From contig DAOWHE010000031.1 in NCBI GenBank assembly GCA_030641585.1, forward strand, positions 1-13,457: DNA of 13,457 bases, read 5' to 3'. Shown here one piece after another: positions 5,801 to 12,344 of the stretch (position 1 is its first letter; the number at the start of each line of letters is the position of its first letter). Below the pieces are notes generated by a model. It ran no database searches. It saw nothing but the letters and a program-made list of their open reading frames with translations, and had not been told where the DNA came from. Source of the DNA: Dehalococcoidales bacterium (lineage in GTDB: Bacteria > Chloroflexota > Dehalococcoidia > Dehalococcoidales > ARS1013). A program made the translations under genes and the position numbers.

Positions 5801-5941
5801 ATGCAAGGCTATTGTATGAAGTGCCGCACTAAGCGGGAAATGAAGGATGCCAGGGCGATAACCATGAAAAATGGTCGGCCGGCAACACAGGGGATCTGCC
5901 CCGTATGCAGCACTAAGATGTTCAAGATAGGCAAGAGCTAA
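5801..5941 (+). CDS. 46-residue CxxC/CxxC mini-protein (DUF5679-like), copy 2
   Basis: Paralogue of the gene at 4379, same length, with cysteines C5/C8 and C33/C36 kept. The second pair reads CPVCST where copy 1 has CPVCGT. The frame is open further upstream to 5720, but the ATG at 5801 follows the conserved GGGAGGT site and a promoter whose start point lies near 5782, so longer versions are excluded. Function unknown; a metal-binding structural role or nucleic-acid contact by the basic core is plausible for such a small ribbon but not shown. Two hairpins follow the stop in place of a clean terminator. Confidence 0.88.
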   Translation: MQGYCMKCRTKREMKDARAITMKNGRPATQGICPVCSTKMFKIGKS

Positions 5942-6009
5942 TACCTGTACTACAGGTATCGGGGATTTTCAGGAGGTGGGGTATTTATCGGCTAGGGATA
6001 CCCTGCCTC
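5941..6009 (+). terminator. Tandem hairpins after mini-protein copy 2, degenerate terminator
   Basis: Hairpin 1: ATACCTGT (5941-5948) with ACAGGTAT (5952-5959), 3-nt loop, beginning in the stop codon. Hairpin 2: GAGGTGGGGTAT (5973-5984) with ATACCCTGCCTC (5998-6009), 12 bp with two G-U pairs. The 3' arm of hairpin 2 resembles that of the copy 1 terminator (CCTGCCTCT), but the U-tract is missing. Confidence 0.45.
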
Positions 6010-6196
6010 TCTGGTAGAGACGGCTCCTAAGACAGGGATACCGAATTAGCTTATGCTAGTTAGGAAAAGATGCACCCTATGCAGAGGATGTTTAATACTT
6101 TCTCTAAGGGATGGTGCTTAATCTACTAGTAATCTCTTATCATTGAGATTCTTACCCGCCTCATCTAGCCAGGGCATAGCGTTCTTCTTAAGTTTT
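6010..6196. other. Non-coding gap before tRNA-Leu(TAA)
   Basis: No credible gene is seen. There are small inverted repeats: AATTAGC/GCTAGTT at 6044-6061 (one G-T pair) and AATCTC/GAGATT at 6131-6150. The octamer GGGATACC occurs at both 5996 and 6036. No known RNA family is recognised, and no clear terminator for the minus-strand tRNA is visible. Confidence 0.4.
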
Positions 6197-6282
6197 TGGT
6201 GCCGGGGGTGGGACTCGAACCCACAAGGACTAGGTCCGACGGATTTTAAGTCCGTTGCGTCTGCCAATTCCGCCACCCCGGC
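6197..6282 (-). tRNA. tRNA-Leu (anticodon TAA)
   Basis: An 86-nt class II tRNA on the minus strand. The acceptor stem GCCGGGG/CCCCGGC is fully paired; the anticodon stem ACGGA/TCCGT holds the loop CTTAAAA (anticodon TAA); a long variable arm is present; the T-arm is GTGGG-TTCGAGT-CCCAC; discriminator A. The 3' CCA is encoded. It lies downstream of the glycosyltransferase gene on the same strand. Confidence 0.96.
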
Positions 6283-6328
6283 AGGCGGTAGGAGCTATTT
6301 TATCCCTTTATCCTCTCTGTTATCTTGG

Positions 6329-7063
6329 CTATAAACTCCATCTCTTTATGTTATCTATTCTCTTGTATTTTATAGCTTCCTTGAAGATTGTCAGGGCTAC
6401 CCCTTCTGCCATCTTGGCTAGTCTGACCACGTCTTCAAAGTAATCCTGTCTGGAGGTGTGTATCTTGGTCCCCAGGTAGACCTCTTTAATCTTATAGTCT
6501 TTCATAGCTGTTTCTATTAAGAGCCAAATATCTATGCCCCAGCCTTCGGGGCAGTCCTTGTTTTTAGTTACCGTCTGGAACAGCTCACTGGTGGCGCAAA
6601 TTTCGCCACTTAAGGGTTGATTTAGGTGGGCAATCTCGGGGAAGAATACCCCGGCTAGCGGTTTGGCTACCAGTTTGGTGACAGCTCCATCATAATCTGC
6701 TCTCCGGTAGTACCCCCGGGCCATATCACACTTCTTGGTAACTACCGGCTCTGCCAGCTGGTCCACCCATTCCGGTGTTAGATTAACTATATCTGCATCC
6801 AAGAAAACGATAAGGTCTGCCTGTCTACTTAGGGCTTCCCTTATGCCATCCTTTATGGCTCTACCCTTGGCCGGGAAAATGCCTTGGCTCTGCTCTATTA
6901 CTGTGGCGCCGACACTTTTGGCTTCTTCCCTGGTGTTATCTGTTGAGTAGCCGTCTATAACCAGTATCTCTGGTTTAAACTTACTTTGTTTGGCTTCTTC
7001 AATACACTTGGCTATTGTCTTGGCTTCGTTCCTGGCTGGAAAAACGACTATCACCTTTTTCAT
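6329..7063 (-). CDS. Glycosyltransferase, GT2/GT81-like (GT-A fold)
   Basis: A 244-residue nucleotide-sugar transferase. N-terminal VIVVFPARNEAKTI (4-17) and ILVIDGYSTDNT (33-44) are the GT-A nucleotide-binding signatures; VFLDADIV (87-94) holds the metal-binding DxD-type motif (D89, D91). The stretch PLAGVFFPEIAHLNQPLSGE (136-155) resembles glucosyl-3-phosphoglycerate synthase and mannosylglycerate-type enzymes, so a compatible-solute role is possible but not proved; no partner phosphatase is in the window. There is no membrane segment. The start is ATG 7063, five bases after GAGGAG; an in-frame GTG at 7069 overlaps that ribosome site and is rejected. It lies between tRNA-Cys and tRNA-Leu(TAA) on the same strand and may be read from the tRNA promoter. 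Confidence 0.88.
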   Translation of the reverse strand: MKKVIVVFPARNEAKTIAKCIEEAKQSKFKPEILVIDGYSTDNTREEAKSVGATVIEQSQGIFPAKGRAIKDGIREALSRQADLIVFLDADIVNLTPEWVDQLAEPVVTKKCDMARGYYRRADYDGAVTKLVAKPLAGVFFPEIAHLNQPLSGEICATSELFQTVTKNKDCPEGWGIDIWLLIETAMKDYKIKEVYLGTKIHTSRQDYFEDVVRLAKMAEGVALTIFKEAIKYKRIDNIKRWSL

Positions 7064-7164
7064 AATCACTCCTCAACAGGCAAATGCAGGGGCCAAACCC
7101 CGTCTACCCCTCCTGTTCTGCCATCAGGGCACGAGTAGAGACTATTTTACCCCCTCAAGAATTC

Positions 7165-7239
7165 TGGAGGCGACGACCGGATTCGAACCGGTGAATGGAG
7201 GTTTTGCAAACCTCTGCCTTACCACTTGGCTACGTCGCC
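7165..7239 (-). tRNA. tRNA-Cys (anticodon GCA)
   Basis: A 75-nt tRNA on the minus strand. Acceptor GGCGACG/CGTCGCC; anticodon stem GAGGT/ACCTC with loop TTGCAAA; T-arm ACCGG-TTCGAAT-CCGGT. Discriminator U, as usual for tRNA-Cys, and an encoded CCA. Third gene after tRNA-Trp in the array, followed by the glycosyltransferase. Confidence 0.97.
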
Positions 7240-7251
7240 CCTGAACCTGAC

Positions 7252-7304
7252 AAAAACGGCTCGCTTCCGCGGGCTCTGATTCTTCAATTGGAGCGGAAGA
7301 CGAG
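7252..7304 (-). terminator. Alternative stem formed with the 3' half of tRNA-Gly, followed by U5
   Basis: In the transcript, GCGGAAGCGAG (7270 down to 7260), just after tRNA-Gly, is complementary to the tRNA's own acceptor 3' strand CTTCCGC (7299-7293) and, after a 1-nt bulge, to CTCG of its T-arm (7304-7301). The downstream strand is followed by CC, G and five U residues (7256-7252). This could act as a terminator competing with tRNA folding, or be a leftover of a second tRNA-Gly copy. Confidence 0.4.
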
Positions 7305-7363
7305 ATTCGAACTCGCGACCTCCTCCTTGGCAAGGAGGCGTTCTACCGCTGAACTACTTCCGC
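7289..7363 (-). tRNA. tRNA-Gly (anticodon GCC)
   Basis: A 75-nt tRNA on the minus strand. Acceptor GCGGAAG/CTTCCGC; anticodon stem CCTCC/GGAGG with loop TTGCCAA; T-arm GCGAG-TTCGAAT-CTCGT; encoded CCA. Only one base separates it from the CCA of tRNA-Leu(GAG), so the two must be cut from a common precursor. Confidence 0.97.
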
Positions 7364-7364
7364 T

Positions 7365-7451
7365 TGGTGCCGGGGGGGAGATTTGAACTCCCACGAGCCT
7401 AAGCTCACTAGCCCCTCAAGCTAGCGCGTCTACCAATTCCGCCACCTCGGC
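7365..7451 (-). tRNA. tRNA-Leu (anticodon GAG)
   Basis: An 87-nt class II tRNA on the minus strand. Anticodon stem CTAGC/GCTAG with loop TTGAGGG; long variable arm; T-arm GGGAG-TTCAAAT-CTCCC; discriminator A and encoded CCA. The acceptor is GCCGAGG against CCCCGGC, leaving one A-C mismatch at the fifth pair. tRNA-Leu(TAA) at 6197 has G there and pairs fully. Confidence 0.95.
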
Positions 7452-7460
7452 TATAAGACC

Positions 7461-7536
7461 TGGCAGGAGTGGGAGGACTCGAACCCCCGACCGGCGGTTT
7501 TGGAGACCGCTGCTCTTCCAACTGAGCTACACTCCT
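7461..7536 (-). tRNA. tRNA-Trp (anticodon CCA)
   Basis: A 76-nt tRNA on the minus strand. Acceptor AGGAGTG/CACTCCT; D-arm GCTCAGTTGGAAGAGC; anticodon stem GCGGT/ACCGC with loop CTCCAAA; discriminator G and encoded CCA. First gene of the array, nine bases before tRNA-Leu(GAG). Confidence 0.97.
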
Positions 7537-7542
7537 AACTGT

Positions 7543-7571
7543 AATCTATATTTTAGCACAGATTGTTGCAA
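7543..7571 (-). promoter_or_regulatory. Candidate promoter of the tRNA array
   Basis: On the minus strand TTGCAA (7566-7571) and TAGATT (7543-7548) are 17 bases apart, which would start transcription just before tRNA-Trp. The match is moderate. The -35 lies inside the inverted repeat 7563-7596. Confidence 0.4.
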
Positions 7572-7596
7572 AAATTAAGCGTCCCTTAAGCAACAA
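7563..7596. repeat. Two-tier inverted repeat upstream of the tRNA array
   Basis: Outer arms TTGTTGC (7563-7569) and GCAACAA (7590-7596) enclose inner arms TTAAG (7575-7579) and CTTAA (7585-7589), with a run of five A bases unpaired on one side. It overlaps the candidate -35 box. It could be an operator, or the terminator of a transcript that is no longer present. Confidence 0.45.
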
Positions 7597-7668
7597 CCTG
7601 ATGCCCATTAAGGAATCAGGACAGAAGTCTAGTATAAGTCTATTTACCACTTTATGTCCAGCTCCAGA

Positions 7669-7698
7669 TTGACACTCGCTTAGATATACCATTAGAAT
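7669..7698 (+). promoter_or_regulatory. Promoter of the M16 peptidase gene
   Basis: TTGACA (7669-7674), 18-base spacer, TAGAAT (7693-7698). The start point should be near 7705, giving a leader of about 23 nt with GAGGTGA at 7717-7723. Confidence 0.65.
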
Positions 7699-7727
7699 GT
7701 CTCTTATTAGAGAAGAGAGGTGAGCTA

Positions 7728-8990
7728 TTGTATCAAAAGACGGTACTGGATAACGGGCTGCGGGTTATTACGGCCACTATGCCTCATGTCCGCTCGGCAT
7801 CTATCTGCTTCTTTATTGGCACCGGCTCTCGGTATGAGTCTAAACAAAAAGCTGGCGTTTCGCATTTCATTGAACACTTGATGTTCCGAGGCACACAAAA
7901 GCGGCCAACAGCCAGGGAAGTTTCAGAGGCCATAGAAGGATTGGGCGGCGCTCTTAACGCTGGCACCGATAGGGAGACAACCGTCTACTGGTGTAAGGTA
8001 GCCCAGCCTCACTTTCCACAGGCCCTGGATGTACTGGCGGATATGCTGCTTCATTCCAAGTTTGCTCCCCAGGATATAGAGAAGGAGCGTCAGGTCATTA
8101 TTGAAGAGATTAACATGAGCCATGACTCTCCTTCACAGAGGGTTAGCCTGCTCATTGATGAGCTTTTGTGGCCGGCCCATTCCCTGGGGCGCGATATAGC
8201 TGGCAGTAAGCAGTCAGTAGCCACCATTGCCAGAAAAGACATGCTTAGTTACCTTAAAGGTCACTATCTACCGGCAGGCACGGTAGTTTCGGTTGCCGCT
8301 AATATCGGGCACCAGGAGGTGGTAGCCGCTGTTAGCCAGGTTATGGGTGGCTGGTCCAGTCGGAAGCGGCTTCCTGGATATGTCGCCTATAAGGAAAAAC
8401 CAGCCAAGCGGCTGCGTGTTGAGACCCGGGACATAGAGCAGGCCCACCTGTGCCTGGCACTGCCTGGCTTATCGCTCTTTCACCCCAAGCGCTTCACCCT
8501 TGACCTCTTAAATGTTATCCTCGGGGAGGGAATGAGTAGCCGCCTGTTTTGTGAAATTCGTGACCGGCTCGGGCTTGCCTACAATATCTATAGCTTTGTC
8601 GAGCACTTACTTGACTCTGGCTCAATTACTGTCTATGCTGGCGTCGATCCCAAAAACCTGGTAGTGGCCATCAAGGCTATCCTGGGACAGCTCAGCGGGC
8701 TCAAAGAAACTACCTCTGAATCGGAACTCGTCAAGGCGAAGGAATTATCAAAAGGGCGTCTGTTACTGCGGATGGAGAATAGCCGTAATGTTGCTGGTTG
8801 GATTGGGGCTCAGGAGATTTTAACCGGCCGCATTCTTAGTGTTGACCAGGTGTTCTCCATTGTTGACGCCATTACCACTGACGATGTCAAACAGTTGGCT
8901 CAGGAGCTGATGCTGGGCAGTCAGCTTCGGCTGGCGGTGGTTGGCCCCGCCTCAAGTTATGAGCCTCTGGAGGAACTCTTAAAGCTCTAA
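7728..8990 (+). CDS. M16 family zinc metallopeptidase (processing-peptidase-like)
   Basis: A 420-residue protein of normal length for the single-copy bacterial M16B type (PqqL/YmxG/mitochondrial processing peptidase beta relatives). The inverted zinc motif HFIEH is at 46-50 with E49 as catalytic base; the third ligand fits E127 in VIIEEINM, the 76-residue spacing typical of the family. The second, inactive half contains LGLAYNIYSF (about 285), the usual substrate-clamp region. There is no signal peptide, so it is likely cytoplasmic; substrates are probably short peptides or protein fragments, unknown here. The start is TTG at 7728, four bases after GAGGTGA and matching the family N-terminus YQKTVLDNGLRVI. 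It is transcribed alone and ends at a hairpin shared with the convergent groEL. Confidence 0.95.
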   Translation: MYQKTVLDNGLRVITATMPHVRSASICFFIGTGSRYESKQKAGVSHFIEHLMFRGTQKRPTAREVSEAIEGLGGALNAGTDRETTVYWCKVAQPHFPQALDVLADMLLHSKFAPQDIEKERQVIIEEINMSHDSPSQRVSLLIDELLWPAHSLGRDIAGSKQSVATIARKDMLSYLKGHYLPAGTVVSVAANIGHQEVVAAVSQVMGGWSSRKRLPGYVAYKEKPAKRLRVETRDIEQAHLCLALPGLSLFHPKRFTLDLLNVILGEGMSSRLFCEIRDRLGLAYNIYSFVEHLLDSGSITVYAGVDPKNLVVAIKAILGQLSGLKETTSESELVKAKELSKGRLLLRMENSRNVAGWIGAQEILTGRILSVDQVFSIVDAITTDDVKQLAQELMLGSQLRLAVVGPASSYEPLEELLKL

Positions 8991-8994
8991 ATAA

Positions 8995-9024
8995 AATAGC
9001 CGCGGTTCGAAAACCACGGCTATT
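8995..9024 (-). terminator. Terminator between convergent groEL and M16 genes
   Basis: AATAGCCGCGGTT (8995-9007) pairs with AACCACGGCTATT (9012-9024): 12 bp with one C-A mismatch and a 4-nt loop. Read from groEL (minus strand), the stem runs into TTTTATTT, a good U-tract; on the plus strand there is no U-tract, so it mainly serves groESL. Confidence 0.8.
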
Positions 9025-9051
9025 CTGACTATTACCGATAGTGGTTAAGGA

Positions 9052-10686
9052 TTAACCGCCACCCATGCCCATATCTTGCATGGCGGACAGATCGCGTTGT
9101 GTTACCGGTCTCTCCCTCTCTGGCATATCGGTAACCAGCGATTCGGTAATTAACACCATGTTAGCGATGCTGGCGGCATTCTCCAGCGCCGACCTCGCCA
9201 CCTTGGTCGGGTCAATAATACCCATCTTTACCATGTCACCGAACTCACCGGTTTCCGCGTTATAACCAACGCCGGCCGGGCTCTTCTTGACGGCATCTGC
9301 TATCACGGCGCCATCCTTGCCGGCATTGTTAGCAATCCAGCGAATCGGCTCCTCTACCGCTTTCTTGATAATGTTCACCCCGGTAGCCTCGTCTCCGCTA
9401 ACATCTAGTTTGTCCAGAACATGAATGGCATTGAGTAAGCCGAGACCGCCACCCGGCAGAATGCCTTCTTCTACTGCTGCTCGAGTAGCTGCCAGGGCAT
9501 CCTCAACCCGGTGTTTTTTCTCTTTCATCTCTGCCTCGGTGGCAGCGCCTACCCTGATGACAGCGATCCCGCCTGACAGACGGGCCTGTCTCTCTTGGAG
9601 TTTCTCCCGGTCAAAATCAGACTTGGCTTCTTTTATTTGTGTCTTGAGCTGCTCAATCCTGTCCTGAATAGCCTTGGCTTTGCCCTTGCCCTCAATAATG
9701 GTGGTCTCATTCTTATTGGCGACCACCCGGCGAGCCCGACCCAGGTCCTCCGGAGTGACCGACTCTAGCTTACGCCCCACCTCCTCCGAGATTAGCGTGG
9801 CTCCGGTAAGAACAGCTATGTCTTCCAGCATTGCCTTGCGCCGGTCACCATAGCCGGGAGCCTTAACAGCCAAAACATTTATTGTACCCCGTAGCTTATT
9901 GATTACCAGGGTAGCCAGAGCTTCACCTTCCACATCCTCAGCGATAATAAGCAGGTTCTTTGTTACCCGCAGTATCCTCTCTAGAGCCGGCACAAGGTCG
10001 GCCATAGCCGAAATTTTCTTATCGTAAATCAGGATGCTGGCGTCTTCTATCACCGTTTCCATGCGGGCGGCATCGGTGATAAAGTAGGGGCTGAGATAGC
10101 CGCGGTCAAACTCCATTCCTTCAACATACTCGGTCTCATACTTTGTTGTCTTGGACTCCTCAATAGTGATGACCCCGTCCTTACCCACCTTATCCATGAC
10201 ATCAGCTATTAGGTCACCAACCTCAGTATCTTTGGCAGTTATCGTCGCCACCTGGACAATCTGTTCCTTGCCCTTCACTGGAGTAGACACCTTCTTTAGC
10301 TCGTCCAGAACAGCACTGGTTGCCTTTTCAATGCCCCTCTTCAGGCTGATGGGCTCGGCGCCAGCAGCTATGTTCTTAAAGCCTTCGCCAACTATGGCTG
10401 CTGCCAGAACAGTTGATGTGGTTGTCCCATCGCCGCAGGCATCGTTGGTCTTGGCGGCTGCTTGCCTGACCAGCTGAGCCCCCATGTTCTCAAAGGGCTC
10501 GGGCAGGTCAATCTCATTGGCGATAGTAACGCCGTCATCAATCACTAATGGTCCCCCGAACTTCCTGTCCAGGGTTACCGGATGACCCTTAGGCCCCAGG
10601 GTTACCCTGACTGTTTTATTTAGAAGATCTACCCCCCTTTTCAGGGCATATCTGGCATCTTCACCAGAAATAATCATTTTAGCCAT
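9052..10686 (-). CDS. groL: 60 kDa chaperonin GroEL
   Basis: A 544-residue group I chaperonin, complete. The ATP site shows TVRVTLGPKGHPVTLD (27-42), GDGTTTSTVL and IRVGAATEAEMKEKK, with the catalytic aspartate in VEDALAATRAAVEEG, so it should be an active ATPase. It encapsulates unfolded proteins together with GroES. The C-terminus ends MQDMGMGGG, a short version of the Gly-Gly-Met tail. The start is ATG 10686, preceded by AAAGGAGG. It lies 29 nt downstream of groES and is co-transcribed from the CIRCE-controlled promoter. GPKGHPV replaces the common GPKGRNV, a variation seen in lineage-specific GroELs. Confidence 0.98.
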   Translation of the reverse strand: MAKMIISGEDARYALKRGVDLLNKTVRVTLGPKGHPVTLDRKFGGPLVIDDGVTIANEIDLPEPFENMGAQLVRQAAAKTNDACGDGTTTSTVLAAAIVGEGFKNIAAGAEPISLKRGIEKATSAVLDELKKVSTPVKGKEQIVQVATITAKDTEVGDLIADVMDKVGKDGVITIEESKTTKYETEYVEGMEFDRGYLSPYFITDAARMETVIEDASILIYDKKISAMADLVPALERILRVTKNLLIIAEDVEGEALATLVINKLRGTINVLAVKAPGYGDRRKAMLEDIAVLTGATLISEEVGRKLESVTPEDLGRARRVVANKNETTIIEGKGKAKAIQDRIEQLKTQIKEAKSDFDREKLQERQARLSGGIAVIRVGAATEAEMKEKKHRVEDALAATRAAVEEGILPGGGLGLLNAIHVLDKLDVSGDEATGVNIIKKAVEEPIRWIANNAGKDGAVIADAVKKSPAGVGYNAETGEFGDMVKMGIIDPTKVARSALENAASIANMVLITESLVTDMPERERPVTQRDLSAMQDMGMGGG

Positions 10687-10715
10687 TTTAGCCTCCTTTG
10701 TAGTAATAAAATCTT

Positions 10716-11015
10716 TTATTTAGTAATTTTCTTAGCCCAAATGTTTCTCTCGGGCATAATTACCAGTTCTTCGCCATCAATTTTAAGCTCGTTACCGCTG
10801 AACTTGGGGTAAATTATTGTATCGCCCACCTTGACCTCCATGGGCTCCCTTTTCCCACTCTCGGTTAGCCTACCCGGACCAACGGCAACAACCTTACCCT
10901 CTTGAGGTTTCTCTTGAGCATCCTCGGGCAGAATGAGTCCTCCCTTGCTTTTCTCCTCCGCCTTTTTGGGTTTGAAGATAACCATATCGCCCAGTGGCTG
11001 AAGTTTGATAGCCAT
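10716..11015 (-). CDS. groS: Co-chaperonin GroES
   Basis: A 99-residue GroES of normal length. The mobile loop that contacts GroEL reads EEKSKGGLILPEDAQEKP (16-33), with the hydrophobic tripeptide LIL in place of the usual IVL. The C-terminal beta barrel ends in a strand similar to the family's (GEELVIMPERNIWAKK). The start is ATG 11015 with AAAGGAGGAGA a few bases upstream. First gene of the groES-groEL operon. Confidence 0.97.
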   Translation of the reverse strand: MAIKLQPLGDMVIFKPKKAEEKSKGGLILPEDAQEKPQEGKVVAVGPGRLTESGKREPMEVKVGDTIIYPKFSGNELKIDGEELVIMPERNIWAKKITK

Positions 11016-11039
11016 TTGTCTCCTCCTTTCTTAAGTTTT

Positions 11040-11068
11040 AGTATATCACGGCTACAAATTATTAGCAA
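11040..11068 (-). promoter_or_regulatory. groESL promoter
   Basis: On the minus strand TTGCTA (11063-11068) and TATACT (11040-11045) are 17 bases apart. The -35 box is part of the CIRCE-like inverted repeat, so a bound repressor would block RNA polymerase. Confidence 0.75.
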
Positions 11069-11088
11069 TCTCACGCGGAGACTGCTAA
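11062..11088. promoter_or_regulatory. CIRCE-like HrcA operator
   Basis: TTAGCAATC (11062-11070), nine bases, GACTGCTAA (11080-11088). The CIRCE consensus is TTAGCACTC-N9-GAGTGCTAA; each 9-base arm differs only at the seventh position counted from its outer end. The N9 spacer is exact, so repression by HrcA of the groESL operon is likely. hrcA is not in this window. Confidence 0.85.
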
Positions 11089-11214
11089 TTTAATATCATA
11101 GCGTAGTTGGCTCTGTGTCGCAACTCAACGAATGCCTATTCACAGTTAACGTAAACAAATTACAGGCACTTAGCTCCCTATATTAGCCCATTTCTCTATA
11201 AATCGCCCTTTTAA
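11089..11214. other. Non-coding gap upstream of groESL
   Basis: No gene, RNA or clear promoter is seen. It lies between the CIRCE-like site and the macro-domain remnant, and may be decayed sequence of that former gene. Confidence 0.4.
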
Positions 11215-11346
11215 CCTGATTTTCAGCCCTATACTTTTTCAGCTTACGCCAAACCGAGAAGGACGGGCTTTGAGAGGGTGGTCTTTGCCCTATATGATGA
11301 GCCAGCCTACCGGGTATTTAAACAGGAGATTAATAAGCAGCTATAG
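11215..11346 (+). pseudogene. C-terminal remnant of a macro-domain protein gene
   Basis: The frame read from 11215 has no start codon of its own and a stop just before it (TAA 11212). It encodes about 43 residues ending GFERVVFALYDEPAYRVF, then KQEINKQL and a TAG at 11344. This matches the last strand and helix of macro (ADP-ribose-binding) domains, which commonly end with a V-x-F-V-L-F-x-E-x-x-Y-x-x-F pattern. The N-terminal 100 or more residues with the ligand-binding loops are absent, so this looks like a deletion remnant convergent with tsaD. The assignment rests on pattern recognition only. Confidence 0.5.
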
Positions 11347-11358
11347 TTGCTTCTCGCT

Positions 11359-12336
11359 TTAGGCCAGTTTGAGGCCGGGAACCACATCCAAATCCAGACC
11401 GCTCGTCTTACCAGCCTGAAATCGGAAGTAGCCACCAGCAGCAACCATAGCCGCATTATCGGTACACAGTATCGGCTCGGGCACCAGCACCGGTATATCT
11501 GAGCTTTCCCTAAGACGACGACGAAGAGGCTTATTGGCGGCTACTCCGCCAGCCAGCAGAATCTGCTTCACCCGATGCTCTTTGGCAATGGCTACAGTTT
11601 TAGTGACCAGAACATCTATGACGGCTTCCTGAAAGCTGGCGGCAGCATCAGCTACGGTGGAGACCTTATCCCCTTCTGCCAGTCGCAACAGGGCTGTTTT
11701 AAGACCGCTAAAGCTGAAATCGTTGGTGCCCTTTAGCCAGGCGCGAGGCAGCTTGATAGAAGCGATGCCCTCTCTGGCGGCTTTCTCAATGGCTGGACCG
11801 CCGGGGTAGCCCAGCCCCAGTATGCGGGCGGCTTTATCAAAGGCTTCACCGGCGGCATCATCTCGGGTTCGTCCCAGTAAAACATAGTCCAGGTGGTTTC
11901 TCATCAACACCAGGTCGCTGTGCCCCCCAGAAACGATAAGACAAATCAGAGGAAATAGCGGCTGGTCACCGCTAAGCCAGTTGGCGTAGATATGAGCCTC
12001 AAGGTGGTTAACCCCGATAAGGGGCAACTGTTGAGCCAGAGCGAGCGCCTTGGCGACACTTACCCCCACCAGCAGTGAACCAGCAAGCCCCGGTCCCATG
12101 GTAACGGCAATGCCGTCCAGGTCATGCCAGCTGACTTTAGCTTTAGCCATTGCCTGCTCAAGTATGGGAATGATAGCCAGGATGTGCTGTCTTGAGGCTA
12201 CCTCGGGAACAATCCCGCCGTAGCGGGCATGTATCTCTATCTGGGAGGCAATCTCGTTAGATAGAATTTTGGTCCCGTCCTCCACCACCGCCGCCGCTGT
12301 TTCGTCACAGGAGGTCTCAATACCCAGAATCTTCAT
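11359..12336 (-). CDS. tsaD: tRNA threonylcarbamoyladenosine synthase subunit TsaD
   Basis: A 325-residue protein of the Kae1/Qri7/YgjD family; it transfers the threonylcarbamoyl group to A37 of ANN-decoding tRNAs, together with TsaB, TsaC and TsaE (none in the window). ASKHA-fold signatures: MKILGIETSCDETAAAVV (1-18), metal ligands H111 and H115 in NHLEAH, LIVSGGHSDLVL, DDAAGEAFDKAAR, and near the C-terminus LAGGVAANKPLR and CTDNAAMVAAGG with the third metal ligand Asp. It is complete. The ATG at 12336 has no Shine-Dalgarno; an extended -10 ends eight bases upstream, so the message should be leaderless or nearly so. Confidence 0.97.
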   Translation of the reverse strand: MKILGIETSCDETAAAVVEDGTKILSNEIASQIEIHARYGGIVPEVASRQHILAIIPILEQAMAKAKVSWHDLDGIAVTMGPGLAGSLLVGVSVAKALALAQQLPLIGVNHLEAHIYANWLSGDQPLFPLICLIVSGGHSDLVLMRNHLDYVLLGRTRDDAAGEAFDKAARILGLGYPGGPAIEKAAREGIASIKLPRAWLKGTNDFSFSGLKTALLRLAEGDKVSTVADAAASFQEAVIDVLVTKTVAIAKEHRVKQILLAGGVAANKPLRRRLRESSDIPVLVPEPILCTDNAAMVAAGGYFRFQAGKTSGLDLDVVPGLKLA

Positions 12337-12344
12337 GCTTTAAG

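Noticed and set aside
7142..7386. Short open frames across the tRNA array on both strands
   Set aside because: They are translations of tRNA genes and their complements (for example the plus-strand frame containing TRFELATSS), a well-known false protein signal.
10151..10477. 108-residue plus-strand frame, and similar frames at 9065-9265 and 9425-9667
   Set aside because: Shadows of groEL codons, Ser/Ala-rich with no motif or ribosome site.
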